Origin: Fusibacillus kribbianus
GTDB lineage: Bacteria > Bacillota > Clostridia > Lachnospirales > Lachnospiraceae
Direction of reading: 5' to 3'
Length of the DNA stretch: 64,000 nucleotides
Assembly: GCF_030053595.1 (NCBI RefSeq)
Contig: NZ_JASGBQ010000001.1
Coordinates: 288,392 to 352,391 of the forward strand
Shown: positions 51,228 to 60,413 of the stretch, one piece after another
How the letters are laid out: each line of letters begins with the position of its first letter
Numbering within the stretch: position 1 is the first letter of the stretch
Notes under the pieces: model-generated
What the model was told of the DNA's origin: nothing
The model's database searches: none
Seen by the model: the letters and a program-made list of their open reading frames with translations, nothing else
Translations under genes and position numbers: made by a program

Positions 51228-51659
51228 ATGGAAATCGAACGAAAATTCCTCATAAAAGCCCTGCCGGAGAACCTGGAGACCTATCCCTGTCTCCTCATCG
51301 AACAGGCCTACCTCTGCACAGACCCGGTGGTCCGTGTCCGCCGTCAGAACGAGGACTACTACATGACCTATAAAGGCCGGGGCCTCATGGTGCGTGAGGA
51401 ATACAACCTTCCCCTGAACCGGGAGGCTTACCTTCATCTGAAAGCAAAAGCCGACGGACGCACCATCACCAAGAAACGGTACTGCATTCCCCAAGACGCT
51501 CTCACCATCGAGCTGGATGTATTTTCCTCACCGGAGGGGCTCATCATGGCAGAGGTGGAGTTTCCCACAGAAGAAGCGGCCCTCGCCTTCACTCCCCCCG
51601 ACTGGTTCGGTGAGGATGTGACGGACGACAGCCGCTACCATAACAGCAATATGATCTGA
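51228..51659 (+). CDS. CYTH-domain protein
   Basis: A 143-residue soluble protein of the CYTH (triphosphate tunnel metalloenzyme) family. EIERKF at 2-7 is the ExExK signature; RVRR, YKGRG, KKRY and VEFPTEE supply the other tunnel charges. Likely hydrolyses a triphosphate; substrate unknown. Ends five bases from the convergent putP-like gene. Confidence 0.92.
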   Translation: MEIERKFLIKALPENLETYPCLLIEQAYLCTDPVVRVRRQNEDYYMTYKGRGLMVREEYNLPLNREAYLHLKAKADGRTITKKRYCIPQDALTIELDVFSSPEGLIMAEVEFPTEEAALAFTPPDWFGEDVTDDSRYHNSNMI

Positions 51660-51664
51660 CTCTT

Positions 51665-53197
51665 TTACATGTTTTTCACTTCTTCAAATTCTCTGGTGAT
51701 CTCCTCTGACGGCGCTTTTGTCAGAAGCGAAACGACAACGATCGCCAAAGACGCCGCAAGGAACGCGGGAAGCAGCTCGTAAATGTTCCAGGCGCCGCCC
51801 AGAGGACGAACCAGGAATTTCCACACGAATACCACGACACCGCCGGTCACCATTCCGGCCAATGCACCGCACCGGTTGCTCCGCTTCCAGAACAGGGCAA
51901 AGAGCATCACCGGGCCAAAAGCGGCTCCGAAGCCCGCCCATGCAAAGGACACGATCATAAACACAGAGCTGTCAGGATTCCAGGCCAGCACGACCCCCAC
52001 CAGGGCAATGGCCATAACGGTCAGCCGGGCTGCCCGCATGGAGGCCCGGGCGCTTATTTTGATTTTCAGGAAATCCTGCATCAGGTTCTGGGACACGCTG
52101 GAGGCCGCCGCCAGAAGCTGAGAGTCTGCCGTAGACATGGTGCAGGCCAGAATCCCGGCCATGATGATACCGGCCAGCAAAGCAAAAAGAACCCCGTTCG
52201 TACTCAGAATATCCGAAAGCTTAATGACAATGGTCTCCGCCTCCGAGCTGCTTTCCAGAACCGGAACACGCCCGGCAGCTGATACGGCATTCCCGATGAT
52301 TCCGATCAGAATGGCCACAAACATGGAGATCACCACCCAGACCGTGCCGATGCGGCGGGAGAGCTTTAATTCCTTCTCATCACGGATCGCCATAAATCTC
52401 AGAAGGATATGAGGCATACCAAAATATCCAAGGCCCCAGGCGAGGGTGGAGGCAATGGTAAGCGGCCCATAGGAAGCTGCCGTATTGTCCGCTGCATTGT
52501 GAAGGTGAGTCATGCTCAGATAACCGGCCATATTTTTGGCATTATCGGCCACCGCTCCCCAGCCCCCGGCGTACTGTACGCCGAAGAATACGATCACCAG
52601 CATCGCAACAGTCATAACAATGCTCTGGATCAGATCAGTGGTGGATACCGCCATGAAGCCGCCCATCACGGTATATCCCACCACGACAGCCGCACCGATG
52701 AGCATTGCCGCGTGATAATCAATTCCGAAAAGACTGTTGAACAGCGTTCCGATGGCTTTAAAGCCTGACGCGGTGTAGGGAACAAAGAAAATCAAAATCA
52801 CAACGGCTGCAATGCAGGCCAGTACATTCTTATGATCCCTGTAACGGCGGGAAAAGAAATCCGGGATCGTAATGGAATTTGTCCGGACCGAATACCGGCG
52901 CAGCCGCTTCGAGACGACCAGCCAGTTGAGATAAGTGCCGAGGGCCAGTCCTATGGCTGTCCATCCGGCATCCGCGATCCCGGTCAGATACGCCACACCC
53001 GGCAGTCCCATCAAAAGCCAGCTGCTCATGTCGGACGCCTCAGCGCTCATGGCCGTCACCAGAGGCCCCAGCTTCCGGCCGCCCAGATAAAAATCACCGG
53101 CGGAGCTGCCGCTGCCTTTCCTGTTGGAATAAAAACCGATATACAGCATCCCTGCCAGATACAGGATAATTGAGATCAAAATACATACCTTTTCCAT
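51665..53197 (-). CDS. putP: Sodium/proline symporter (PutP type)
   Basis: A 510-residue membrane protein of the solute:sodium symporter family with about 13 spans. Early SAEASDMSSWLLMGLPG and ITIPDFFSRRYRD are PutP-like; ACTMSTADSQLLAASS is the Na+-site region. Imports proline with Na+. The third in-frame ATG (53197) is best spaced from GAGAGG. Whether the substrate is proline alone is inferred from the family. Confidence 0.9.
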   Translation of the reverse strand: MEKVCILISIILYLAGMLYIGFYSNRKGSGSSAGDFYLGGRKLGPLVTAMSAEASDMSSWLLMGLPGVAYLTGIADAGWTAIGLALGTYLNWLVVSKRLRRYSVRTNSITIPDFFSRRYRDHKNVLACIAAVVILIFFVPYTASGFKAIGTLFNSLFGIDYHAAMLIGAAVVVGYTVMGGFMAVSTTDLIQSIVMTVAMLVIVFFGVQYAGGWGAVADNAKNMAGYLSMTHLHNAADNTAASYGPLTIASTLAWGLGYFGMPHILLRFMAIRDEKELKLSRRIGTVWVVISMFVAILIGIIGNAVSAAGRVPVLESSSEAETIVIKLSDILSTNGVLFALLAGIIMAGILACTMSTADSQLLAAASSVSQNLMQDFLKIKISARASMRAARLTVMAIALVGVVLAWNPDSSVFMIVSFAWAGFGAAFGPVMLFALFWKRSNRCGALAGMVTGGVVVFVWKFLVRPLGGAWNIYELLPAFLAASLAIVVVSLLTKAPSEEITREFEEVKNM

Positions 53198-53275
53198 ACC
53201 TTCCATCCTCTCTCTTGCGTCTTTTTCCATTTCCGCCAGCCTCCCGAATCTGTCCCGGCAACCGGAAACGGCTAC

Positions 53276-53304
53276 AGTATAACACGTTCATTTTCAGAAC
53301 GCAA
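53276..53304 (-). promoter_or_regulatory. putP promoter
   Basis: TTGCGT (53299-53304), 17 bases, TATACT (53276-53281), minus strand. Confidence 0.7.
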
Positions 53305-53345
53305 TAGAGAACTAAGTATAGACTTTATCCTGTACTATATTATAA

Positions 53346-53386
53346 TAAAAAGCCTGTTTACCCATTAAAATAAAGGAAAATAGGCT
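53346..53386 (-). terminator. Terminator after the TetR gene
   Basis: AGCCTATTTTCC pairs imperfectly with GGGTAAACAGGCT (outer arms 53351-53355 and 53382-53386), followed by TTTTTATT on the minus strand. Confidence 0.7.
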
Positions 53387-53412
53387 GTACGACTTTCATT
53401 CTTTTATTAGAA

Positions 53413-53997
53413 TTATTTTAAAAATCCACTTAAAAAAGTCGGCATGGTCCGCATTCCGTACTGCTTCAGGGAGTATTCCCCGCCGCAAAGGCACCAGTCA
53501 TACATCAGAGCCCGCTCACAGAGAGCATACAGCTTGACCATCTCCCCGGCGCTTAAGGTCTTTCCCAGTTCCCCCTTCTCCTGACCCTCTACAATGATCT
53601 TCCGGAGGAGGCGGTAATAGGTGCGGCTGTGATCCAGCAGATGCTTCTCCCCGTTGGTGGTGAGCTGGGTGGAAAGAAGCCTTGATAAAAGCTCCATGGA
53701 AATGCTGTTTTCGATCATCCCGAAAAGCTCTTCGTTGAGAAATAAGAGCTTGTCCATGGCCGTCATCCCTTCCGGGAAATTTTCCTGAAGCTCCTCATAT
53801 TTCTCATCAAACAAGGTACTCAGGGTACTGAGGAGCGCATCCTTTCCGTCAAAATAGTGATAAAAGGAGCCTTTGGAGGTCTGGGAAAGCTCGATGATCT
53901 CCTCCACGGTCGTATCCTCATAGCCCTGCTCATAAAAAAGCTTCCACGCTGCATTTACAATTTTCCCTCTTGTATTTCTCGTACTTTTTCTGGCCAT
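53413..53997 (-). CDS. TetR-family transcriptional regulator
   Basis: A 194-residue regulator. HTH at about 25-48 (TTVEEIIELSQTSKGSFYHYFDGKDAL), helical ligand domain after. ATG 53997 has GGGAGG upstream. Target unknown; adjacency to putP (same strand, separate promoter) is only suggestive. Confidence 0.93.
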   Translation of the reverse strand: MARKSTRNTRGKIVNAAWKLFYEQGYEDTTVEEIIELSQTSKGSFYHYFDGKDALLSTLSTLFDEKYEELQENFPEGMTAMDKLLFLNEELFGMIENSISMELLSRLLSTQLTTNGEKHLLDHSRTYYRLLRKIIVEGQEKGELGKTLSAGEMVKLYALCERALMYDWCLCGGEYSLKQYGMRTMPTFLSGFLK

Positions 53998-54062
53998 AGC
54001 TTCCTCCCGGATTTTTGCTCGGATACCGGCATCTTTTGTTTTACACCAATAGTATAACACAA

Positions 54063-54118
54063 AAAAGTCAAAAGGAGAACACTGCCCTCCGCCAAGGGAG
54101 GGTCACGGTTCTCCTTTT
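54063..54118 (-). terminator. Terminator after the spoIIQ-like gene
   Basis: AAAAGGAGAAC (54070-54080) and GTTCTCCTTTT (54108-54118) form an 11-base perfect stem with an inner CCCTCC/GGAGGG stem, followed by T-rich sequence on the minus strand. Confidence 0.88.
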
Positions 54119-54135
54119 CCTTTCGCACTGTCTTG

Positions 54136-54948
54136 CTACTCCATAAAGTCTACCGGGTCAACGGGTTCGCCGTCCTTTGTCATCTGAAAATACAGATTTG
54201 TGCCTTCCACCACATAATATTTAGTGGGTTCCGCCAGACTTCCCACATATGCTCCCGCCTCTACAAAGTCGCCGGGCTCCGGTGTCTCTTCGGAAAGCTG
54301 TCCGTAAGTGAGCTCATAGCCGTTTCCCAGATCCATGGTCACGTAGTTTCCCAGTTCTTCATTTTCCCCGACCGCCTTTACAACTCCATCGGCAGCCGCC
54401 TTCACCGGTGTGCCCGCTTCCCCCTGGATCAGGACAGCAGGATTACACTTATACAGATCCAGAGTCGGGAAATAAACGGTTCTGTCCATGGAATAATCCA
54501 GCACAATATTTCCCTCCACCGGCCAGATCAGCTTATCCGCTGCATCAAAGCTGACCGCATGGACTCCGCCTGCCGCAGCTTCCCGGCCGGCGGTTTCGGT
54601 TTCGTTTTCGCCTCCTGGTTCTTCCGCATCAGTCCCGGCTTCCCCATGAAGCTTAGTTTCTGTCACCCCGGAGCCCTGAGACGGGCCCTCTGCCTCTCTC
54701 TTCGCGCCCGTTTCCCCGCGCGCCTGTGCTTCCTCTGTTTCCTGTGTCTTCGTTTCTGTCTCTTCCTTTGTACCTGTTGTTTCCTCGTCATTCCATAAGA
54801 GCTTCTCTGAAGAACCGTCAGATTCCACATATTGACGGCTCTCCTCATCCTTCTTACCCGCTCCCTGCCATACGATAATTCCGGCGACGGCGCTCACGGT
54901 AACAAGACACCCCAGCAGCATGACCAGCAATCCTTGCTTCTTTTTCAC
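54136..54948 (-). CDS. spoIIQ: SpoIIQ-like degenerate LytM/M23 protein
   Basis: A 270-residue forespore membrane protein that in relatives docks with SpoIIIAH across the two sporulation membranes. One N-terminal span (about 6-27), a long Glu/Thr/Gly-rich linker (about 30-130), then a LytM domain (about 135-268). Zinc ligands expected in active M23 peptidases are missing: LTYGQLSE replaces the usual YxHL, and LYFQM stands where HxH is expected, so it is probably catalytically dead, as in Bacillus SpoIIQ. GTG 54948 has GAGGTG six bases upstream. It follows spoIID and carries a sigma-F-like promoter. Confidence 0.82.
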   Translation of the reverse strand: MKKKQGLLVMLLGCLVTVSAVAGIIVWQGAGKKDEESRQYVESDGSSEKLLWNDEETTGTKEETETKTQETEEAQARGETGAKREAEGPSQGSGVTETKLHGEAGTDAEEPGGENETETAGREAAAGGVHAVSFDAADKLIWPVEGNIVLDYSMDRTVYFPTLDLYKCNPAVLIQGEAGTPVKAAADGVVKAVGENEELGNYVTMDLGNGYELTYGQLSEETPEPGDFVEAGAYVGSLAEPTKYYVVEGTNLYFQMTKDGEPVDPVDFME

Positions 54949-54965
54949 GATAATCACCTCGGTAT

Positions 54966-54994
54966 TAGTCTTGCCCGATTACCGCGTCCTATTC
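54966..54994 (-). promoter_or_regulatory. Candidate sigma-F promoter of the spoIIQ-like gene
   Basis: GAATA (54990-54994), 14 bases, GGCAAGACTA (54966-54975), minus strand. The -10 fits the Bacillus sigma-F pattern GGnrAnAnTw at every fixed position. Transcription would begin about 12 bases before the start codon. Confidence 0.6.
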
Positions 54995-54999
54995 AAAAA

Positions 55000-55950
55000 T
55001 TAACTGGACATTTCTGGCTGTCCTTCTGTTAGCTTCATTTTTTCCACTGAAATATTTTGAAAATATGTGTTTAAAATAGTAACGGCGTCCTTTCCCTCCT
55101 CCGCCAGCCTGTTCGCTCCCCACTGGCTGAGACCGTAACCGTGACCGGAACCCTTTGTCACAAATTTTAACCCCTTCTCTGTTTTCGAAACAGAAAATGC
55201 CGGAGAAGGAAGCTCCAAAGCGGCCGCGATCTCGTCACCGGTGTATTCCTCCGCCTCCACAAGAACACCGGTCACATATCCGGCGCTGTCCCTGGAAATG
55301 ATCTGAATTCCGGCCGCATCGGAAGCAGTGATGTCCCGTCCGCGGATCTTTTTAATGGCTGCTGCTGCCTCCTCCGGTGTAAACTCCCGGATTGCGACAA
55401 AATCTTCCATTTCCATATCCCGGCTGCTGTCCACGCTTTTCATATAAGGGCGGGCTTCTCCTCCGTCCCGGGTAGCTCCGGCGCTGGCCCGGTGAAACAT
55501 GGCATCTGTGAGCTCTCCGTCACAGAGGATCACCATTCCGGCCGTTTCCATTGCTGCCGATTCAAATTTCTGCTCATATTCCTCATACTGTTCTCCCCAG
55601 GCCTGCTTACGCCCTGCCGTATCCAGATAAGTACAGTAAAGCTCGCTCCCATCGATCCGATCCCGGCCGCCCATGGCTTTATAAAGATAGGTCCTGGCAA
55701 GGATCATCTGCGCTTTGACCGCCTCCCCTTCGAAGCTACCGGGGATCTGCGAGGCTGCCGTCCCGATGACGTACTCTTCCAGATCGATTTCTCCCGTTCC
55801 GTATAATCCCGTTTGAAGAATGATCTTCCCGCTCTTTGCAAGCTTCTGGGGAACCACGGTAATTTTCCCCGAAGCAAAAAGTGTCACAAGATAAGGAAAA
55901 AGCAAAAGGAGGATTGTCCCGCAGAAAACGGAAGTTCCTTTTTTCTTCAT
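55000..55950 (-). CDS. spoIID: Stage II sporulation protein D (SpoIID)
   Basis: A 316-residue mother-cell lytic transglycosylase needed for engulfment. N-terminal membrane segment (about 7-26), then LEEYVIGTAASQIPGSFEGEAVKAQMILARTY, the SpoIID core with conserved catalytic Glu in this stretch, and GSGHGYGLSQWGANRLAEEG at the end. Full length. Sits directly before the spoIIQ-like gene as in Bacillus. Confidence 0.94.
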   Translation of the reverse strand: MKKKGTSVFCGTILLLLFPYLVTLFASGKITVVPQKLAKSGKIILQTGLYGTGEIDLEEYVIGTAASQIPGSFEGEAVKAQMILARTYLYKAMGGRDRIDGSELYCTYLDTAGRKQAWGEQYEEYEQKFESAAMETAGMVILCDGELTDAMFHRASAGATRDGGEARPYMKSVDSSRDMEMEDFVAIREFTPEEAAAAIKKIRGRDITASDAAGIQIISRDSAGYVTGVLVEAEEYTGDEIAAALELPSPAFSVSKTEKGLKFVTKGSGHGYGLSQWGANRLAEEGKDAVTILNTYFQNISVEKMKLTEGQPEMSS

Positions 55951-55980
55951 AAAAAAGCTCTCCCGGCCTGTCTTTAAAAC

Positions 55981-56008
55981 AGTGTACGCCGAAAGAGCCT
56001 CTCATATG
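55981..56008 (-). promoter_or_regulatory. Candidate sigma-E promoter of spoIID
   Basis: GCATATGA-type -35 (core at 56002-56008), 13 bases, CGTACACT (55981-55988), minus strand; close to the sigma-E pattern kmATATT-N13/15-CATACAnT. Confidence 0.5.
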
Positions 56009-56040
56009 CTTTATAATTTCCCCATTTGCGCCGCCTGCCA

Positions 56041-56802
56041 TTACTGCCTTCCCATGCCGATGGCCATACTGAGGATCCACACCTCGCCTGCCCCCGCCGA
56101 AAGGAGCGCCTGCGTGCAGGCCTGAGCCGTTGCTCCGGTGGTGTAAATGTCATCCACCAAAAGCAGCCGCCTGTATTCCCCACAGGACCCGGCCGCACGG
56201 AACGCCTTCGCCTCGTTCTTCTGCCTTGCCTCATAGCCCAGGCTCTTCTGAGCCGCCGTATTTTCCACCCGGAGAAGCAGGTTCTTCACGGGAATCCCAT
56301 CTTTTCTCCGACAGTCGGAAGAGGAATCGTTATTTTGTGCGGAAAGTGCCGTAGAAAGTCCTCTGGAAAGCTCCTTTGCCAGAAGCTCAGCCTGATTATA
56401 GCCCCGTTCCCTCCTCCTGTCCCGATGAATCGGCACCGGCACCAGGGCATCGGCCTTAAGCCGCAGGATCCGGCGCCCATGCCGCCTCAGCATTTCATCT
56501 GCCAGAAAGCGGGCATATTCCCGCCGGTTTTTATATTTCAGTCCCATCATGATCCTTCTGGCTGCCTCATTATAATTGAGCAGTGCGATCCCTCCGGCAA
56601 AGCTGCGCCTGTGCCGCAGGCAGTCCCGGCAGTATTCCTCCTCTGCCTCTGCAGGCTCCAGCTCCTTACCACAGCCCATGCAGGCCGGCTGACTTACATA
56701 GGAAAGCGAGGGAGCACAGCTTCTGCACGCCCCGTGATACCCAAAGGGAAGAATTTCATTGCAGACCGGACATCGTCCGGGATAAAGCAGATCAAGAATC
56801 AA
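56041..56802 (-). CDS. comF: ComF-family phosphoribosyltransferase-like protein
   Basis: A 253-residue protein. Zinc knuckles CPVCNE, CRSC, CMGCGKE and CRDC at the N-terminus, PRTase fold with the PRPP loop LLLVDDIYTTGATA. In competent species ComF helps DNA uptake; its role in clostridia is unclear. TTG start at 56802, nine bases after GGAG that overlaps the recD2 stop; no ATG in the region suits. Confidence 0.9.
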   Translation of the reverse strand: MILDLLYPGRCPVCNEILPFGYHGACRSCAPSLSYVSQPACMGCGKELEPAEAEEEYCRDCLRHRRSFAGGIALLNYNEAARRIMMGLKYKNRREYARFLADEMLRRHGRRILRLKADALVPVPIHRDRRRERGYNQAELLAKELSRGLSTALSAQNNDSSSDCRRKDGIPVKNLLLRVENTAAQKSLGYEARQKNEAKAFRAAGSCGEYRRLLLVDDIYTTGATAQACTQALLSAGAGEVWILSMAIGMGRQ

Positions 56803-56816
56803 GGAATCACTCTCCT

Positions 56817-59027
56817 TTACAGCTCCGAAAGCCGTCTGTCCAGGCTGGAATAACGCCTCTGCTCCATCTCGTTTTCCTCCATGGCCAGAAATGTCTCCGG
56901 CAGTCCCACAATACAGACACAGGCTTTCGCTCTTGTAACAGCCGTGTAAAGGAGATTCCGGGTCATCAGCATGCGCGGCCCCGAAAGCAGAGGAATCACC
57001 ACCGCCGCATATTCGCTGCCCTGCGCCTTGTGAATGGTGATGGCGTAGGCCAGCTCCAGTTCGCCCAGCTCCTCGAAATCATATGTAACCACCCGGCCCT
57101 CATCAAACTCCACTTTAAGCTCCTCGGCAAAGCTGTTGATCTCCCGGATCGTCCCGATATCTCCATTGAACACACCGGTTCCGCAGTCGGAGGGAATCCC
57201 ATATTTCCCGGGAACTTCCCACTCCAGCTGATAATTATTTTTGATCTGCATCACCTTATCGCCCTCCCGGAAGATCCCCTGGGCGTATTCCTTTTCCGCC
57301 TTGCCGGTCGCCGGCGGATTCAAAAACTCCTGCAGGATCCGGTTTAACCGTTCCACCCCGAGCGTCCCTTTTCTCATGGGAGCGATCACCTGAATATCAT
57401 ACATGGATACCCCCAGATACTCCGGAAGCTTTTTGCAGATCAGAGAAATCGCTGCGTTGATGACCGCATTGGCATCGTTTCGTCTGATAAACAGAAAATC
57501 CCTGCTTCTGGCTCCGATGTCCACAGCCTCCCCGCGGTTTATTTTATGAGCATTGACAATGATATCGCTGGCCTCCGCCTGGCGGAAGATCCTGGTGAGC
57601 CGCACCACCGGAAAGCGTCCCGACTGGATGATATCCTTGAGCACATTTCCCGGTCCGACGCTGGGAAGCTGGTCTCTGTCCCCCACCAGGATCAGTCTTG
57701 TTCCTCCTGCCACCGCCTCCAGAAAAGACTGCATGAGCTGAATGTCCACCATAGACATCTCATCAATGATGATCACATCCGCCTCCAGAGGATTGGCCTG
57801 ATTTCTGGCAAAATGCACTTCCGCCGCCGATTCCTCCTGCATACCGGAAAGCTCCAGCATCCGGTGGATAGTCCTGGCCTCATGACCTGTTGCCTCCGCC
57901 ATACGCTTTGCAGCCCGGCCGGTGGGCGCCGCCAGCTCCACATCCATGCCCTCCAGCTCAAAAAACCGGATAAGGGCTGTGATGGTAGTAGTTTTTCCGG
58001 TACCCGGCCCTCCGGTAATGATCAGGACGCCGTTCCTCGCCGCCTCAAACACGGCCTCCCGCTGCCGCTCGTCAAGCTCCCGTTTTTCCTCCCTCTCGAT
58101 CTGAGCCAGTCGGGAATGTACTTGTCCTTCCTCCACCGCCCACACGGAATTCAGCTCCAGAAGCCGTCTGGCCACATTCATTTCCATATAATAATATCTT
58201 GCCGCATAGACAATGGGCCCGCCCTCCTCTTTCTTGACGATCAGCCGCTTCTCCATGACAAGATCCATCACATAATTGTCGATATCCGAAAGCTCCACCC
58301 CCAGAAGTTTATTGGTTTCCAGTACCAGTTCTTCCATGGGCAGATAGGTATGCCCCGCCGTAAGGGCCTGCAGAAGCGTATAAAGGATCCCACTCTTGAT
58401 CCGGTAATCCGAATCCGCCCGGATTCCCACCCTGTTGGCAATCTCATCTGCAATCCTGAATCCGACACCGGCAATATCATCAGCCAGCCGATAGGGGTTC
58501 TGCTCGATGATGGAATAGAGCTCCGAACCGTACTGCTTAAAGATCTTGGCCGCAAGATTCAGTGAGATCCCATATTTCTGCAAAAAAAGCATAGCCTGAC
58601 GCATATCCCGCTTCTCAGCCACCTGGCTTCCAAGCTCCATGGCTTTTCTGGTGCTGATTCCCTTCACCTCGGAAAGCCGCTCCGGCTCCTCCTCAATGAT
58701 CCGAAAGGTATCCGCCCCAAATCTTTTCACGATCCTGGCAGCCAGCGCCGGTCCGATTCCCTTGATGGCACCGGAGCCCAGATACCGCTCGATGGACACG
58801 GCATCCTCCGGAGTCTCGATCTCGTAATTATCCACCACCAGCTGATCGCCATAAATGGGATGCTTTTTCATCGTGCCCTCGGCCTTGATATACTCTCCCT
58901 CCGAAAGCATCGGCAGGATTCCCACCACCGTTTTTTCCTCGCCGCCGGAAAAGAGCTCCACCACCGCATAGCCATTGTCCTCATTCCGGTATACGATTTT
59001 ATTGACATAGCCTGAAATACTGTCCAT
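56817..59027 (-). CDS. recD2: RecD2-type 5'-3' DNA helicase
   Basis: A 736-residue helicase. N-terminal OB and HhH repeats (about 1-200), P-loop GGPGTGKTTTITAL, DEMSMVD (Walker B), and the C-terminal helicase motifs AITIHKAQGSEY and YTAVTRAK. RecD2 proteins act without RecBC in replication-fork repair. AAAGGAG precedes the ATG. Confidence 0.95.
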   Translation of the reverse strand: MDSISGYVNKIVYRNEDNGYAVVELFSGGEEKTVVGILPMLSEGEYIKAEGTMKKHPIYGDQLVVDNYEIETPEDAVSIERYLGSGAIKGIGPALAARIVKRFGADTFRIIEEEPERLSEVKGISTRKAMELGSQVAEKRDMRQAMLFLQKYGISLNLAAKIFKQYGSELYSIIEQNPYRLADDIAGVGFRIADEIANRVGIRADSDYRIKSGILYTLLQALTAGHTYLPMEELVLETNKLLGVELSDIDNYVMDLVMEKRLIVKKEEGGPIVYAARYYYMEMNVARRLLELNSVWAVEEGQVHSRLAQIEREEKRELDERQREAVFEAARNGVLIITGGPGTGKTTTITALIRFFELEGMDVELAAPTGRAAKRMAEATGHEARTIHRMLELSGMQEESAAEVHFARNQANPLEADVIIIDEMSMVDIQLMQSFLEAVAGGTRLILVGDRDQLPSVGPGNVLKDIIQSGRFPVVRLTRIFRQAEASDIIVNAHKINRGEAVDIGARSRDFLFIRRNDANAVINAAISLICKKLPEYLGVSMYDIQVIAPMRKGTLGVERLNRILQEFLNPPATGKAEKEYAQGIFREGDKVMQIKNNYQLEWEVPGKYGIPSDCGTGVFNGDIGTIREINSFAEELKVEFDEGRVVTYDFEELGELELAYAITIHKAQGSEYAAVVIPLLSGPRMLMTRNLLYTAVTRAKACVCIVGLPETFLAMEENEMEQRRYSSLDRRLSEL

Positions 59028-59051
59028 GAGGATTTCTCCTTTTTACACAGG

Positions 59052-59087
59052 AAAAGGCTGCAGAAGCCCAAAAGACTTCCTACAGCC
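59052..59087 (-). terminator. Terminator after the mbl-like gene
   Basis: GGCTGTAGGAAG pairs with CTTCTGCAGCC, followed by TTTTCC on the minus strand. Confidence 0.7.
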
Positions 59088-59112
59088 CCTGTTTTTCTGT
59101 CCCGCCGTCAGC

Positions 59113-60108
59113 TTATTCATCCCTCTGACCGTGCATGAACTCAATGAATTTGCCGGTTCCAATGGCCACTGCCGTGAGCGGCTCCTCGGCAATCACCGTA
59201 TTGATGCCTGTTTTTTCTTCGATCAGAGCATCCAGTCCGCTCAGCAGACTTCCGCCGCCGGTCATAACGATTCCCCGGTCGTACACATCCGCTGCCAGTT
59301 CAGGCGGCGTCCTCTCCAAGACATTGTGTACGGCATCCACGATCTGCATAGCCGGCTCTCTCAGTGCCTCCAGCGTCTCGTCGGAGGTAATGGTAATAGT
59401 CTTGGGAAGTCCTGTCACCAGGTTTCTTCCGCGGACATCCATGGCTACCAGCTCCGGCCTCTTGTATGCACATCCAATCTGAATCTTGATCTCTTCCGCA
59501 GTTCTCTCACCGATGAGCAGATTGTGCTTCTTTCTCATAAAGCGGACAATAGCCTCATCGAAATCATCACCGGCCACCTTCACGGAAGTGCTGACGACCG
59601 TACCTCCCAGAGAAATCACCGCAATATCGGCAGTACCGCCGCCGATATCGACGATCATATTTCCGCAGGCCTTGGAAATATCAATGCCGGAACCGATGGC
59701 TGCCGCTACGGGCTCCTCAATAATAGACACCTCTCTGGCGCCTGCCTGGTAAGTGGCATCCTCCACCGCTTTTTTCTCCACCTCGGTAGCGCCGCTGGGA
59801 ATGCAGACGCTGATCCTGGGCTTTCTGAGGGTCTTCTTTCCGAGCGCCTTGCGGATAAAATATTTCAGCATTTTCTCCGTCACCGTATAATCGGAGATCA
59901 CGCCCTGGCGCAGAGGACGAACCGCCACGATATTCCCCGGCGTCCTTCCGATCATCAGACGGGCCTCCTCACCGATGGCCTTGATCTGATTTGTATCCCT
60001 GTCAAAAGCTACTACAGAGGGCTCTTTTAAAACAACACCCTTACCTTTTATATATACCAGAATGCTGGCAGTACCCAAATCAATTCCAATATCTGTTGAC
60101 AATAACAT
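59113..60108 (-). CDS. mbl: Actin-like cell-shape protein MreB/Mbl
   Basis: A 331-residue MreB-family ATPase guiding lateral wall synthesis. DIGIDLGTASILVY (phosphate 1), IVDIGGGTADIAVISLGG (phosphate 2) and GIVMTGGGSLLSGL (adenosine) are intact. The neighbourhood of spoIIID, spoIID and spoIIQ matches the Bacillus mbl locus, so Mbl is the better name; by sequence alone MreB is not excluded. ATG 60108 has AGGAGG upstream. Confidence 0.93.
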   Translation of the reverse strand: MLLSTDIGIDLGTASILVYIKGKGVVLKEPSVVAFDRDTNQIKAIGEEARLMIGRTPGNIVAVRPLRQGVISDYTVTEKMLKYFIRKALGKKTLRKPRISVCIPSGATEVEKKAVEDATYQAGAREVSIIEEPVAAAIGSGIDISKACGNMIVDIGGGTADIAVISLGGTVVSTSVKVAGDDFDEAIVRFMRKKHNLLIGERTAEEIKIQIGCAYKRPELVAMDVRGRNLVTGLPKTITITSDETLEALREPAMQIVDAVHNVLERTPPELAADVYDRGIVMTGGGSLLSGLDALIEEKTGINTVIAEEPLTAVAIGTGKFIEFMHGQRDE

Positions 60109-60152
60109 TTCCTTTCCTCCTAACGTATCGATGCCTTTTGTCAATCCTTTAT

Positions 60153-60180
60153 ATTATAAACAATTTTCCCGGTTTTTCAA
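60153..60180 (-). promoter_or_regulatory. mbl promoter with overlapping inverted repeat
   Basis: TTGAAA (60175-60180), 16 bases, TATAAT (60153-60158), minus strand. AATTTCCCGG/CCGGGAAAATT-type arms (about 60163-60212) flank the -35 and enclose an inner GAATTC/GGAATT pairing. Confidence 0.65.
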
Positions 60181-60297
60181 TTCCCTTTTTGAATTCGCCG
60201 GGAAATTTCGGATTTCCATAAATTTTCTTTTAGGTTCTTAATGCTTTTTTCATAGACTGAACATATTTTGGTCACATTTTCTCTTTATACTAAAGGC

Positions 60298-60317
60298 ATA
60301 CCAATTGAGGTTGGTAT
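60298..60317. repeat. Perfect inverted repeat ATACCAA-N6-TTGGTAT
   Basis: Seven-base arms (60298-60304 and 60311-60317), just after a plus-strand TATACT. Possible operator or hairpin start of an antisense or small transcript. Confidence 0.55.
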
Positions 60318-60339
60318 AAACAAGCTTTTTCATACTCAC

Positions 60340-60413
60340 GCCCGACAGCCTTTGGCTGTCGGGTCCCCCCCCCCCCAAAAACTCCACCCTGTAAAGGGTG
60401 TTTTTTTATGACT
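60340..60413. terminator. Double hairpin with a 12-C tract after the DUF1113 gene
   Basis: CCCGACAGCC-TTT-GGCTGTCGGG (10-base perfect stem) is followed on the plus strand by T, a run of 12 C (60365-60376), and CACCCT/AGGGTG with seven T. On the minus strand CACCCTTTACAGGGTG then GAGTTTTT ends the DUF1113 transcript. The second hairpin is usable in both directions. Confidence 0.7.
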
